Assembly: GCA_963575645.1 (NCBI GenBank)
Contig: OY754466.1
Location: 10,084,001 to 10,148,000, forward strand
Reading direction: 5' to 3'
DNA: 64,000 nucleotides
Source: Xanthostigma xanthostigma
Lineage: Eukaryota; Arthropoda; Insecta; Raphidioptera; Raphidiidae
Positions 10,034-22,534 of this stretch are shown here, one piece after another. Position 1 is the first letter of the stretch, and every line of letters begins with the position of its first letter. The position numbers and the translations under genes were made by a program. The notes under the pieces are model-generated. The model had not been told where the DNA came from and did not search any database. It was given only the letters and a program-made list of their open reading frames with translations.

Positions 10034-10265
10034 CTCTTTCTTCGATGTAATCCCTGATTTCTTCGATGATAGGATTGGTTGATGTATTTGCATTCAATCT
10101 GAATAAAGTATCTCTGTTTCAAAAACTTTGTCTTTTTCTATGACGCTATAACATGGGCGTAGGTACCCAGCTTTTGGCCCAGGAGGGGGCAAATTAGAAA
10201 TTTCTTAAGCCGTGTCCTCCGTGTTTGTTTTGTCCTTCTGGATAGGCCAGTGCTTACGGCGTAAA
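10034..10265 (+). repeat. Host repeat, right part
   Basis: Continues the repeat interrupted at 2445. It matches 46591-46825, including TCTTCGATGTAAT, 'CTGAATAAAGTATCTCTGTTTC' in part, and 'CCCAGCTTTTGGCCCAGGAGG'. It is clearly more diverged from its relative than the two LTRs are from each other. Confidence 0.85.
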
Positions 10266-10928
10266 AAAAGACAGAAGTTTTTCCATTTTTTCGTTTTTGA
10301 GTTATATATCAATTCTAGTTAATTTTGGTGAGCTTTTTGCAGATTAATGGTGAGTTAAGATTTCATAATTTAAATCGTACTTGAATCTTTAAACGCATTT
10401 TTCTTAAAACTGTGTTTTCTAATTTGTCTCCACGATATCTCACAAACGGTTTGACCGATTGCTTTGAAATTTTAATGGTATATTCGACACATGTGTAGCC
10501 GTAGGATGAAATAGGATTTTTTGGAAATTCCTACTGGTTCTATTTTTTTCAATGCAAAATTACGAAAAATACCACGATATTTACAAATTAGTTTTCAAAA
10601 GTCTGTCAATTATTCAATTTTCAATATTTTTTAATAATCCTAGTTCATCTTGTTGCCACAGGCTAACAGATTAAAATGTCGTTTTTTTATCTGAGATAAG
10701 CCAATCAGTCGGAATTATGGAGACCGTCAAAAATCTTTTTCTCAAGATGGGTGTCTTCAAAGTGGTTCAACTCATGTTTTTGTGGAGATTTATTCCAGAA
10801 TTTTTTTTTATACACTACTGAAATATTAATAAATATATCGTAAAAAGTTCAAAGTTCTATCTTTTTCTTAGTCGTCAAAAACAATTCCTGAAAAATGTCT
10901 AAAAAACCGGCTGTCATATGGGGTGACC
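10266..10928. other. No gene seen
   Basis: AT-rich. It contains generic phrases such as CTCACAAACGGTTTGACCG that resemble degraded LINE or DNA-transposon sequence, but nothing that can be assigned. Confidence 0.4.
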
Positions 10929-10936
10929 CTCTTAAG

Positions 10937-11668
<732 letters not shown>

Positions 11669-11676
11669 CCCTTAAG

Positions 11677-12317
11677 AAATTAATGTCATAGCGGTTGTTG
11701 ATTTTCTGTATAAACGAAACGATCGATATTTAATTTTAGTGTATATTCGAATGCAATCTATTCAAATTAACATTTGCAATGAAGTTGAACTGAGTCACGA
11801 GTTCTTTGTATAACTTCTGTATTCATCTAACATCACGGAAGATTCCCAAGTAGGTACATTCTATGTGCTTTTACAATAAGTCTTCGCAATACGCGGGGAA
11901 TTCGATGTGATTAATTGTTTTCCAGCACAGAGACTGTAGATTATAGACGCTCGACAACTGAGATCAATAGCGTTTTTTACGGTAATTACTGCCCCGCAAG
12001 AATCGACTAAAGTATAGCGATGTTCAACATGAAACGTAAGAACTGCATGCGGCACGCATAAACATTTTTCGCATCCTTTTTAGCTTAAAAACTTTTCATA
12101 ATTAATCGAATAAATAGTTGTTGAGATTAAATTCATACTATAATATTTTAGACAGAGAAAATGTCTTTGTTTGTTTGTTTGAAAAGGATAATCTCTGGAT
12201 CTACTGGTTGTCAATCTTGAAAATGTTTAAAACATCGGAAACCTTGTATATGTTTATGATTTTTGTTGTCGAACGTCTATAATTCACAATATCTATTTAT
12301 GGAAAACTTATACCTAA
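11677..12317. other. No feature seen
   Basis: AT-rich and unique-looking. No supported gene. Confidence 0.45.
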
Positions 12318-12535
12318 CGTGCGCTCGTCGATGATTGGCCGTGATCGCCCGTTGCCTTTGTTACTTGTCGCTTTCCTGCTTTAAAGTACAGTCGAGTACG
12401 CTATTGTCAAGTTGTCATTGTTAATTTAGTTTTGTTGAGCTGCGTGTTTGTAGTTTTTCAACAGACTGTACAAGCGCAAGCCCGCATTCGCATTTCACTT
12501 CCGGGTCTTTTAGATTCGTGGCGCGTATTGTACTT
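12318..12535 (+). repeat. Partial reverse-oriented copy of the 1551-1872 MITE
   Basis: Shares 'GATTGGCCGTGATCGCC', CTTTCCTGCTTTAAAGTACA and the terminal 'TTAGATTCGTGGCGCGTATT' with the copy at 1.55-1.87 kb. Confidence 0.75.
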
Positions 12536-12588
12536 ATGTTGTTTAAACCGTCAAAGATTTGTAAAACCTTCTAAATCTATACTGATAT

Positions 12589-12823
12589 ATTATATTATAA
12601 AGAGGTAAAGTTTGTAGGTTTGGATGTAGGAGGTATTCTCCAAAGCTACTCATCCGATTTCAAAAATTTTTTCACCAATATTTCGAATGGACCTTCAGGA
12701 TGAACATAGGCTATATATTATCGCGTTAAAATAAAAGCGCGGGACCAATTTTGCAACTTAAGTCGACAAAAACAGTAGTAATCTACAAATTCGTACGAAA
12801 TTGGACCGGGCAAAGACGGACAA
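12589..12823 (-). repeat. Short interspersed repeat X, copy a
   Basis: Reverse complement of the repeat at 39691-39930. Shared blocks are 'TATTATAAAGAGGTAAAGTTTG', 'CATAGGCTATATATTATCGCG' in part, and the head 'GGACCGGGC'. Confidence 0.75.
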
Positions 12824-12855
12824 AGGCTATCTATCTATATTATTTATATACAGTA

Positions 12856-13280
12856 ATCGAGCAAAGTGGTGTAGTAGTGAGAGCACTAGACTCGCATTCG
12901 GAAGGTACCGAGTTCTAATCACGGCGGAGGCAAATGTGGCTGGGACTTTTTCCTGCTGCCTCTCGCCGAGAAACGGTAATTCCGGTATCGGCCATCTTGT
13001 TGACGTTTTCCGTGGTTTCTCTCAATAATTCCAGATAAATATCGAGATGGTTCCTTATTCAAAGCCATGGCCGATTAGCTGTCAAACTCCTATGCTCAAA
13101 ATTTGCCTACCTTATCCTATAATGTCCTAAAATTCCTTCATTCGCTCATTGCTATTAATTAAGTGGAATTTGAAAAAATAACGGGAAGTGTGATAGATGG
13201 AAAATAGTAATGGTGCGAATGACGTCTGTTATGACATAAAGTCGAGAAACGGACGTTAAACGCATTATTATTATATTATC
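12856..13280 (+). mobile_element. tRNA-derived SINE, copy 1
   Basis: The head carries a box A (12867-12877, TGGTGTAGTAG) and a decayed box B near 12910-12920. The body is shared with the other two copies ('TCTCGCCGAGAAACGGTAAT', AAATATCGAGATGGTTCCT, AAACGGACGTTAAACGC) and ends in a TTA-rich tail. An 11-bp target duplication TATATACAGTA flanks it (12845-12855 and 13281-13291). Confidence 0.9.
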
Positions 13281-13291
13281 TATATACAGTA

Positions 13292-13929
13292 GAACTAATG
13301 TATTTTCAACCTGCGGCGCGACTAATCAAGACATGTATTTTCAACTTCTCGTTCATCCCCACCTCGTGTCTCCAACGTATTTTTCAATTGATTGAGCAGC
13401 GTAGGAGGAGACACTTTGCGTCAGAAATAGGAACTAAAAACTTGAAAAAACGTGAATAAAATCGGCTGAAAATAGATGGTGTTGAAAATACATGAATCCC
13501 ACGGTATATTGAATTTGAACCGGGACAAACCGGACCGGGCAGCCGGTGATGTTATAATTCGATTTTAATGCCGTAAAAAGTATCCGCCGAAGATGGGGTA
13601 CTATTGTACCTATATCAACGCCTGCAGAGTTCAGATAAAGAAGAAGCGCTCGCTTCGGATGAAAGTGAAAACATTGCGATATTGCAAACACATAATCTGG
13701 TACAGACGTTTACTATTTTATGTACAGAATGTTGGTATTATTATGCATCTTGTCTAATGACAATAATAATCTTATCATGGATGCTAGTTAAAACATTTCT
13801 GCTGCCACTTTAAATAATTGTCATACACGTTCATAATACATTACTGTATAATTATTAAAAATTATCAGATAATCAGATTAGTATTTGAAACGTAAAAATA
13901 AGGAGGTATAATAATAACTATTTTATCTA
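13292..13929. other. No feature seen
   Basis: No repeat partner or gene recognised. Confidence 0.4.
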
Positions 13930-14100
13930 TACAGCTAATATATAAAGCTGAAGAGTTTGTTTGTTTGTTTGTTTGGTTGGTTGATTGAACGCGCTAATCT
14001 CAGGAACTACTAGTTCGAATTGAAAAAAAAAATTTTTTTTGTTGTTGAATAGCTCATTTATAGAGGAAGGCTATAGGGCATAGGTTATATACTGTAGACA
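13930..14100 (-). repeat. Short interspersed repeat Z, truncated copy a
   Basis: Reverse complement of the tail of Z (compare 26680-26845 and 50860-51036): AAAGCTGAAGAGTTTGTTTG, 'GAACGCGCTAATCTCAGGAAC', 'GGCTATAGGG'. Confidence 0.7.
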
Positions 14101-14225
14101 ACTTGATGGATCAAGCTAAATCCAAAGAAAAGTAACTGTAAATAGAAACTAATGCAAGAGGAAAAAAATTATTATCGTAGGTCTGTGTCACAAATATCGT
14201 TTTTTTTTTTTTAAATATGAAGAAT

Positions 14226-14639
14226 CGAGCGGGGTGGCGTAGCGGTGAGAGCACTGGACTCGCATTTGGGAGGTACTGGGTTCGAATCTCGGCGGGGCAG
14301 ATGTGGCTGGGAGTTTTTCCCACTGCCTCTCGCCGAGAAACGGTAATTCCTGTACCGGCCATCTTGTTGAGGTTTTCCATGGTTTCCCTCAACAGTTCCA
14401 GATAAATATCGAGATGGTTCCTTATTCAAGGCCATGGCCAATTACCTGTCAAACTCCTATGCTTATGTCCTAAAGTTCCTTCATTCGCCCATTGCTATTA
14501 ATTAAGTTGAAGTTTAAAAATTGTAGGAAATAACGGGAAGTGTGATAGATCGAAAATAGTAATGGTGCGAATGGCGTCTGTTATGACATAAAGTCGAGAA
14601 ACGGACGTTAAACGCATTATTATGATTATTTATTTATTA
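14226..14639 (+). mobile_element. tRNA-derived SINE, copy 2 (best preserved promoter)
   Basis: Box A TGGCGTAGCGG at 14235-14245 and box B GGTTCGAATCT at 14279-14289 are near consensus for RNA polymerase III. The body is as in the other copies. A 16-bp target duplication TTTAAATATGAAGAAT lies at 14210-14225 and 14640-14655. The tRNA-related head is not a functional tRNA because it lacks a foldable acceptor and anticodon arm. Confidence 0.93.
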
Positions 14640-14655
14640 TTTAAATATGAAGAAT

Positions 14656-15217
14656 GAAGATACATGCAAAAAGTTTTGCACGGCTACACTAGTTATTATT
14701 ATTTTACAATTCGAGATTCTAACTCGAGAGGTAGTAAAGGTGTAAATTGGATTTTCAATTTAACCTTAGCTGTAGATGACCTTAAATTATTATTGCATGC
14801 ATAATATAAACTTTTCTCAGTTAGTAAGTTAGCAAGGTCAACATGATAAAATTTTTTAGTTACATGTAACTTAATAAAGTGATTAGAAATAGACTTACGC
14901 AACGTAGAATAACACAACAGTTAGGTGTCAAAATTTCCACCTACATCCAAATATTTGTTCTTAAGTAAGTATGATTTGATTTGATTAGCTATTTTGTTAG
15001 TATACGTATGGCACATACACTATTGGCGTCGGTCGGATAGCGGGACCATAATTTCTCGACGTTTCAGTCTCCTGAACAATTTGACACCATTTTTTAAAAT
15101 GTTAGAACCCATCATCGCACGAAGCTTATTTAAAATGGACCCAATAGAGCCATTTTATGATTGGAGTTACCGTTCAAAAGTTTTTGTCGGACAGACCTTT
15201 GAGTTTTATAATATAAT
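14656..15217. other. No feature seen
   Basis: AT-rich. A 72-aa minus frame at 14699-14917 has no recognisable motif and is not called. Confidence 0.4.
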
Positions 15218-15470
15218 ATAGCGGCCCGGCCCGGTTTCACCCGAGTGCGATAGATATAATTCCGTAAATGTATTCCGTTTTCGACCCGGCGTCTGAATTA
15301 ATAGCTTTGTGCACATTCTACCAGATTTGCTTCTGAACTAATAGCTTTGAGCGAATTCTAACAGATGTCGCCACTTGGTACTAAAACAGTTTTTTTTTGT
15401 TTGCTTCTGAACTAATAGCTTTGAGCAAATTCTATCGTGACACGATATAGATATACTTTATTATAAGGAT
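15218..15470 (+). repeat. Short interspersed repeat Y, copy a
   Basis: The head 'GCGGCCCGGCCCGGTTTCACCC' and repeated phrases CTGAACTAATAGCTTTGAGC match 31497-31913. Confidence 0.75.
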
Positions 15471-16069
15471 AGTCTATCTCTCTGTTTCTTGCAATAAAAA
15501 AAGTTAAAACATATCCTATAGCGTTCGACCAAGCAAGACATTTTTACAAGAGTCATCTCTCACCGCAGGCCAGCGTTGCTAATTTTTTTTTGCCAAGTCG
15601 GGATTTTGGAACTTTTTGAGTGAAAACAGCGGGATTCTTTCGTCGAAAGCGGGGCATAGTAAAAACACGTATATAATCAGAAGTTTTCAAATATTTATCT
15701 TTTTATTTAAATTAAAATTACGTTTACGTGTCAATAGATAGCAAAAATAGCCATAGAAAATGTATTTTAATAAAAATAAAATATTTTAAATCAGATTTAC
15801 CCTATCGTTAAATAGTTGAATCTTATTCGTCTTCAGAATAAAAAAAAAAAAAACAGAAATCAAAATCTTTCTTATCTTCATTACGCGCCGGGCGGGCGGC
15901 CAGTACTCACTTGTCTGTGCCACACACCTACGCTTCCTCAGCAAGCTGCGCGCACGGTCGAGTTATTCCCGAAAAGCGGGACTAAGCCTGTCCCGCGCGG
16001 GACATTTAATTTTGATTTAAAAATCGGGACATCCGGCAAAATCGGGACGTCTGGCAAAGCTGCCGCAGG
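15471..16069. other. Segment between inverted Y copies, possible hAT relic
   Basis: Contains several GGGAC and GGGAT phrases (about 15598-15625 and 15970-16050) in a GC-richer patch. The segment lies between opposed Y repeats (15218 and 16070). Its ends, CAGGCCAGCGTTGC and GCAAAGCTGCCG, are only loosely complementary. No gene is called. Confidence 0.3.
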
Positions 16070-16187
16070 CACTCTAAAATTTGCTCAAAGCTATTAGTTC
16101 AGACGCCGAACCGCAAACTAAATACGTTTTACATAAGTAATTATATCTATCGCACCCGGGTAAAACTGAGACGGACCGCTAGTATAT
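16070..16187 (-). repeat. Short interspersed repeat Y, copy b
   Basis: 'TTTGCTCAAAGCTATTAGTTC' and the terminal 'CGGACCGCTA' are the reverse complement of the Y head. Truncated. Confidence 0.65.
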
Positions 16188-16624
16188 ATGGATAAAACAA
16201 TATTTTTCATCAGATCTAAATGAAAAATGAAGGTGCGCTTCAGTTTCTTTTAAGTGAATGGCCGCCATTGACATACAGCCATATAAGAGGTTAGGTAGGA
16301 GTTACGGTTCGTGGTAAAGTGACCAAGCCTATAATATAGTGCACTAGGTAATTAAAGAATTATTCGATGTAAGCGGGCAATGTCAAATGATGAAATACAT
16401 CTGGCCCTCGCGGGTTTACTGACCCAACGGTAGCTGTTTGACATTCACTCGCAGTACCTGCGGCGTTTTTGTTTTTTAATTCCGTGTAAACGGCCTTCCT
16501 TATTCATTTGCCAGATGACGTTCGTTCATATAATAATACGGTTTATTGATGCAACCTACAATTTCATTGTTGTTTCAAGGTGACTTGCGTCTATACCCGT
16601 ATTGCAGACGATACAAAACACTCT

Positions 16625-17461
16625 ATTTCGATTATTTGTTGTTAATAATAATAATAATTTTATTCCACGTGAAAAAAAAAAATACATCGTATACAAAAAA
16701 TCGATTTGGAATTTTCCAACCCTACTTGGCTATTGCCAGTGCTAGGGTTGGATTATTATGGACGTACGCGAGAGTGAGTATATACTTAAAATTAAAGAAA
16801 AAAGTAAAAAAAAACGAATATAATAATAATAATAGCAAGCAAATGATACGATATTTTTTTTTAAGAAGCTATTGTGGTTAGTTGAGGATTAGTTCAAGAT
16901 ATTATAAATGACTTCATACTCTTTTCTGTCGCATAACCACCTGAATATTTTTTTATTAAAAGTTCTAATGTTTCGAATTTGTTTGAATTCAACCGGTATG
17001 CTGTTGTATAGTTTTGGACCAAGGAACGCTGTGTGTTTTTGACTGAAAGTTTTCGACATTTTTGGGATCTGGATGGGATTTAAGATCTGCGATCTTGTAC
17101 TGTAGGGATTTTGGTAAGCTGCTTGGTTCCCTGGATGTTTATGGAACAAGGAACTGATTTAGCATATGTTTGATATAGGTATATTAAGTACTCTTAGGCT
17201 ACTAAATAGTTCTATGGATGGTGAGAGACAAGTTTTTTTTAGGATTATTCGTAGGAGAAGTTTTTGGGTAGACATGAGTGGCTTTAATGTATTTTCGTAT
17301 GTGCCACCCCAGACGGTAATACCATAACTAATCAAAGACTGGCACAGAGCAAAGTACACTTGTCTCAGTGTGTTAATGTGTAGTATATTTCTTAGTGTAA
17401 TGAAAATGTGAATGAGTTTTCGTAGTCTTTTTGTTAATCTCTTATTCTCGAATAATCTTAT
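16625..17461 (-). mobile_element. 5'-truncated non-LTR retrotransposon (LINE)
   Basis: The coding part is at 16889-17461. A 3' segment with a stable hairpin (CCAACCCTA/TAGGGTTGG arms, about 16718-16755) follows, then a TAATAA-type tail at the plus-strand left end. Everything 5' of the RT thumb is missing, as expected for incomplete reverse transcription. Clade is uncertain: Jockey- or CR1/L2-like from the microsatellite tail. Confidence 0.75.
16889..17461 (-). pseudogene. C-terminal end of a LINE reverse transcriptase
   Basis: About 190 codons in one frame, interrupted by a single TAA at 17159-17161. The upstream part reads 'RQVYFALCQSLISYGITVWG', the typical palm-to-thumb segment of non-LTR reverse transcriptases (Y..L..S.I.YGI..WG). 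The part after the stop contains 'FLGPKLYNSIPVEFKQI', the family's C-terminal block (G.KLYN.LP). It ends 'EYEVIYNILN'. The nonsense codon and missing N-terminus make it inactive. Confidence 0.8.
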
Positions 17462-17884
17462 CTATTTGCTATGTTCACGTCTATTATTACATGATATTAA
17501 AATCTTATTATAGTCCAAGCTCCCATGACAGAAAAAGTTACCCCATCGAACACCTCAAAATGATAAAGTGAAAATGGCTGAAAATCATGTAAGAAACATG
17601 TTACGCTCGCCAGACTAGTAAAAATTTGTTAATTGTTATTTTTTATGAATTTTTGAATTAAAAAAACATGATTTTTTTTCCAAAACACCTGCTTGAAATT
17701 TATACAATTTGTAGTAAATAATGTACCATTTTTGAAAAAATTTGTTTGGCTTACAATTTTTGTTAATTAACTTCTGACAGACCATTTGTTATAAATTATT
17801 TTTTTTATGAAAATGCACTTCATAACACCTCCTTGAATTTTTTTTAAAATAAAGTTTAAAATCTCTTCTATCTAATACAACTTG

Positions 17885-17992
17885 TCTGGCTGACAATTTT
17901 TGTCTCGGTAAACTAAGATGAATGTGTGTACTCATGCCCCCCCCCCCCCATTTGTTCTTTTACACCCGAGTGAAACCGGGTAGGACCGCTAG
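17885..17992 (-). repeat. Short interspersed repeat Z, partial copy b
   Basis: Reverse complement of the Z head: GTAAACTAAGATGAATGTG, a C-run, 'GTTCTTTTACACCCGAGTG', 'GGACCGCTAG'. Confidence 0.7.
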
Positions 17993-18512
17993 TGTTAAAT
18001 AAAGATATTTTACGGGTATAAAATGGCTGTAAACACATAAAACTTGATATATCCGAAATGCGTCACCCTTGTTTATTTCACTGCTAAAACAAAATCTATC
18101 AGGGCGAGCCTGGCCGGAAAACTAGTCCAATAATAAAATTGTTGTGGCTTATAGAAATGGCCAAATTGTTTCGAAATTTATATAAATCGTTAAGTTTAAT
18201 TTAAAGATAGGTATTCATAAAAATAATGTATAGAAATATTTTAGTCTAGGTGAAATTTTTGTTGATATGTAGTAAAAATGTAATTCATTTTAAAAAATAA
18301 ACTTTTATACGACGCTGAGTTACGTCACACAAATTGCTTGAAACTCTGAAACTGTGACGTTGAACCGTGTCCGTACTTACGAGTTTATGATGGATTATGG
18401 CTCTAAAAATATCGCTCTGCACTTCGTCAGAGGCGTCTCATTGTTGAGGGGGAGCACGCTGTGGTCTATCAGGAATTTTATTTTTATTATTCTACCAGGT
18501 AGAATTTTTTTT
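17993..18512. other. No feature seen
   Basis: No gene or repeat partner recognised. Confidence 0.4.
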
Positions 18513-18811
18513 CTGGAGTATACTCCTTAAGAAACGATTTTGAGTTTTAAGGCCTGGTACGGAAATATTATGAGTAGTCAAATCAAGTGGTGAGGCGTTA
18601 CGCTCCACCGCTTCAAGTGAGGCGTTACGCTCGTCCGCTTCAAAATTAGATGGAATGCAAAAGAGACAAACATACATATCTGTAGGATTTAACGTGCGAA
18701 AGAATGAGACGGAATGCACAAGAGATAAGCATATAATATATCTGTAGGATTTAACGTGCGAAAGAATGAGATGGAATACACTACACAGCGTATCTAAGGA
18801 GTAAACTCCAG
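18513..18811. mobile_element. Small inverted-repeat element with internal tandem units
   Basis: Ends CTGGAGTATACTCCTTAAGA and TCTAAGGAGTAAACTCCAG are near-perfect complements. Inside, GAGGCGTTACGCTC occurs twice (~18591 and ~18621) and a ~65-bp unit ending 'GTAGGATTTAACGTGCGAAAG' occurs twice (about 18648-18775). A 115-aa minus frame across it is not credible. Confidence 0.6.
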
Positions 18812-20504
18812 TCGTGCGTCGGAGCTGACATACACACACTTTTTTTTAGTTTTCGATGATTTATAAAGTCAATTTATTTTATTGATATTTAGATTACATT
18901 AGTTAAAAATTAAATTAAAACAAATGTTTCTGAATGTTAATTTTTGAAGTGAAATTTCTGCAGCGATGTATCTGTTTTAAATTTTCTGTAACGTTAAAGG
19001 AGAACTGGCAAACTGAATAACGCATTAAGGGGTTAGGGGTAGTCAGAATTTTCAAAAAATATATTTTTTTTTGCATATTCTTGTAGTATGATGTTTCGAA
19101 AATATTCCCTAAAAATTTCAAGTTAATTCAATGAAGAGTTTCCGAGATATCAGACAATTAGTGTTAGATATACTGTGCCAAAACGAAAACTTTAAACGCG
19201 TTTTTCCGGAAACTGTGTTTTCGAAGTCCGTGACCATTGTTATTCAAGAGCTACTTGATGGATTTCAATGAAATTTTTACAGTTTATTGAAAGCATAAAA
19301 AAATAGTTGGTACTTGATCGAAGGATTTTTGTTTTTTTTTTATGGTCACTGCAAAGCACTACTGGTGAGAAGGAGTCCGACAAAGATGAAAAAAATTTTT
19401 TATTTGATGAACGCCACTGGAATTGTACAGCATACCAACGTTCACTTGTAAACTATCCCCGAGCTTGTACCAACCTCGACAGCGATATACACCTGCTCGC
19501 TTATGTACTTTAAATGTAACCACAACTTTCAAGTTTTTCGTAGTTTAAAGCTTATGAAACTTAACCTAAATGGAGACTGAACCATCTACACAATGTAGAC
19601 CGCATTAACTATGCACTACAAATAGAATTTAAAAGCTATTAATCCACGATCAGTTGTAAATTTGTTCACTAACAAGTTTTTATACTTCATATAATATTTG
19701 CATGTTTGAATTTTGTTAACACGAATATTTCTTTTAGAGTGAAATTATCAAACCCGGGAAAGATATCGGTTTTCGACAACTTATAATCTATACTAATATC
19801 ATACCATGGCCTTTACTTATCCTCTCTGATTATACAGGTGGCCAGCAATAATTTGCTGGTATTCCTCTCGAGAAAAGAAACTATGTCTAATTTGGTTGAT
19901 TTAACTTCTATCGCTGTGGGATTGGAAATGCGCCCTTTTTTATGATTATGACACTTCTGTTAAGAATTTTTATCTTATTTTTCTTATTTATTGTAAGTTT
20001 TAACACACAACATAAAATCTAACAGTAAATTTCGTGGTTTTTAACTTAGGTTGGCCAATTAGTAAGTTTTGAGATCATGGGAAAAATCAGGCCGGAGTGA
20101 GAACATTATATATTTTTTTTAATTTTTAGCTTCCAAAATTCGGATTTTTGTAAAAAGAAAACCGAAGTAGATTTTCTCGAAAATGACGCATTTCCGAGCC
20201 CCAAGGTTAAACCATTCCAAATTAGTCATAGTTTCTAGTCTCGAGACGAATACGAGCAATTATCGGTCATTCTATATGTAGAAATTTTTTTAAGCTAATC
20301 CAATTACGATAATATTGTATACTGATTTTTTTGTTGCAGGTAAGCAATGCATTATATAGTAAACGAGAGTTTGCGGGAAAGTATATCGGTGAGTGACAAA
20401 GAGACAGTTAACATGTTTTTTGTAATATATATTTATTAAAAACCTCCAACTACCAGAATTAGCTGTGGTTAGTGCCAATCCATGCTTTTAGCTTGTAATA
20501 TTTT
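18812..20504. other. Long stretch without a supported gene
   Basis: AT-rich. 19100-19290 has the vocabulary of degraded LINE/TE sequence ('TTTCCGAGATATCAGAC', 'ACTTTAAACGCGTTTTTCC'). Nothing is assignable. Confidence 0.4.
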
Positions 20505-21055
20505 TTTGTATTAAAGGACACCGCATAAACCTTAATGAATTTGGTTCTCGGTTAAATTGATAGAAAATGGTTTTATTTCATAGTTTAAAGGTCAGTAAGA
20601 AAAACTGTCCTTGGGCGCATAGCCTAAAAACCAATAGATTTTTACCTACACATATGTTTACCCTCGAGATTTTAGATATAGGGATATCCATTGAATTCAG
20701 AAACATGTTCCATGTTCAACTTTTGTGCTTTTTTGGAAATAGAAAAGTAGTCAAAAACTAGTTAATGTTGGAAGGTGTCACTCTTTATAAAATAATAATG
20801 TCATATTCGGATTCGACGCTCTCGAAAACATATTTCTTTAGCTTAGGATTTTTTAAGATAGTGAATTAAATGGATATCGCTATATCTAAAATCTCGCTAA
20901 ACATATCTGTAGCTAAAAATCTATTGGTATTTAGGTTATGCGCCCATGGAAATTTTTTCTTAGTGATCTTTAAACTATAAAATAAGACCATTTTCGATCA
21001 ATTTAACCGAGAACCAGATCCCATAAGATTTGTATAGGGTCCTTTAAAATACAAA
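20505..21055. repeat. Fold-back element
   Basis: Long imperfect inverted repeat: TTTGTATTAAAGGACACC at the left against GGGTCCTTTAAAATACAAA at the right, with GGTTCTCGGTTAAATTGAT and its complement inside. The centre (about 20740-20860) is unpaired. No target duplication identified. Confidence 0.75.
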
Positions 21056-21486
21056 CATTTTCATCGGTTCTCTGATTTCGAACTATAGAGATGATAAACC
21101 ATAAATCTCCACCGTCTCGATTGACGGCTATTTTTAAGCTTCTTGACTATTTAAAAAAAATAGTGATTTAAATTACATTAAAATTGAATTTTATTATGCA
21201 AGCTTGTCTTACAGAACTTAAGTTTAATATGTTATTAGTTAATAATTAGCATAACTTAGGTAGGAGGTACTACCACACGCTTTTACATAAACTAAAAAGA
21301 CTAATACGACCTCAACTTCCGTAACTTACATAAATGCTCGAAACTTTACAAAGACGCGACACGAGCTTTCGCAATAATATCTTATAGGTTACTTCAAAAC
21401 TGTACAAATCGGTTTTGTAACAATACGCGAATGAACGCGCCTAAAAATTGCATTAGTCTGGTAAAGAATTGTATAGAGAAGACGTA
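21056..21486. other. No feature seen
   Basis: AT-rich spacer. Confidence 0.4.
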
Positions 21487-21488
21487 TA

Positions 21489-21795
21489 CAGTGGAGCGTC
21501 GATTATCCGAACGTCGATCAACCGAACGACCGCTTAACCGCACTACTATACGCCCGCGTGACTCGCGCGTGCTTAGCTCCTCCCGCGCTACAATCTCCGC
21601 GCAATTGTCTCTTATTACAAGACTGTCTGCACTTTTTTTGTTTAATTCCCATACATTTTCTCATTCACCTATACATAAATATACAGTATGTGTACCTGTA
21701 TGTATGTGCGAATCAATACAGTTCGATTATCCGAAAAAAACGGTTTTCCGAACATTCAAGTTCCCCAATGAGTTCGGATAATCGACACTCTACTG
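21489..21795. mobile_element. pogo/Tc1-type MITE
   Basis: Ends CAGTGGAGCGTCGATTATCC and GGATAATCGACACTCTACTG are flanked by TA (21487-21488 and 21796-21797). The ~24-bp CAGT(A/G)GAG ends and TA duplication are typical of pogo/Tigger-like elements. Overlapping frames inside are non-coding. Confidence 0.85.
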
Positions 21796-22194
21796 TAAGT
21801 ATTATATTATGTTTGTACTCCTGATTGTTTGTTATCAAAATAAATTATAAATATTAACGCTACTGTATATTGTAGCAGCGATATTTAAATATAAGTTTAA
21901 TTTTCTATTAACTAAAAAAAAAAATATAGTAAAACACGTAACTTTTTGATGCATTTTGTTGTATTATGCTTTTAATTAAAAGTTAATTTTCAAATGTGTT
22001 AACATTATACAATATTTTATAAAATATTCTAATTTGCATAAAATATGGAAGAATACATGTAAGAATATATTAATATGGACTTCGTGCATTCTAAAGCTTA
22101 TTTAAATTATGTTGTTGTATAGATGAGCATGCCGTTATCTGGTTGAAATATTGTTACTTAGAAATATAAAATAGACGACAAAAAAAATAAAAAA

Positions 22195-22534
22195 AAGCTT
22201 TTATTATTTGTTAATAAAAATGAACTAAAAAGTTAAAAATAATTTTATTCCGATTAGAATTAAGTCGTTTTATACGTACCTACTTATACGACAGTCTCAA
22301 GTTTTTGTAATAAAAGCGTGTTACATTAATTGTAACACGCTTTTATTAAAAAAGCATGTCTTTCTGTTCTCTCTTGTTTTCTGAAAACAAGAGAGAACAG
22401 AAAGACATGCTTTTCTTTGAAAACTTGAGACTGTGATAAGTACGTATAAAACGACTTATTTCTAATCGGAATAAATTTATTTTTAACTTTTTAGTTCATT
22501 TTTATTTACTAATAATAATAATTAATAAAAGCTT
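22195..22534. repeat. Snap-back element containing two perfect inner palindromes
   Basis: Outer arms run from AAGCTTTTATTA at the left to TAATAAAAGCTT at the right. Inside are two adjacent perfect hairpins: 22309-22347 (17-bp arms, 5-nt loop) and 22350-22414 (31-bp arms, 3-nt loop). Another half copy is at 1075-1190. Confidence 0.88.

Noticed and set aside
14235-14289. Possible tRNA gene from intact box A and box B
   Set aside because: The rest does not fold as a tRNA, and three dispersed copies with target duplications show it is a SINE head.
15816-16097. 93-aa frame in GC-richer sequence
   Set aside because: Runs through poly-A and into repeat Y; composition is driven by repeats.
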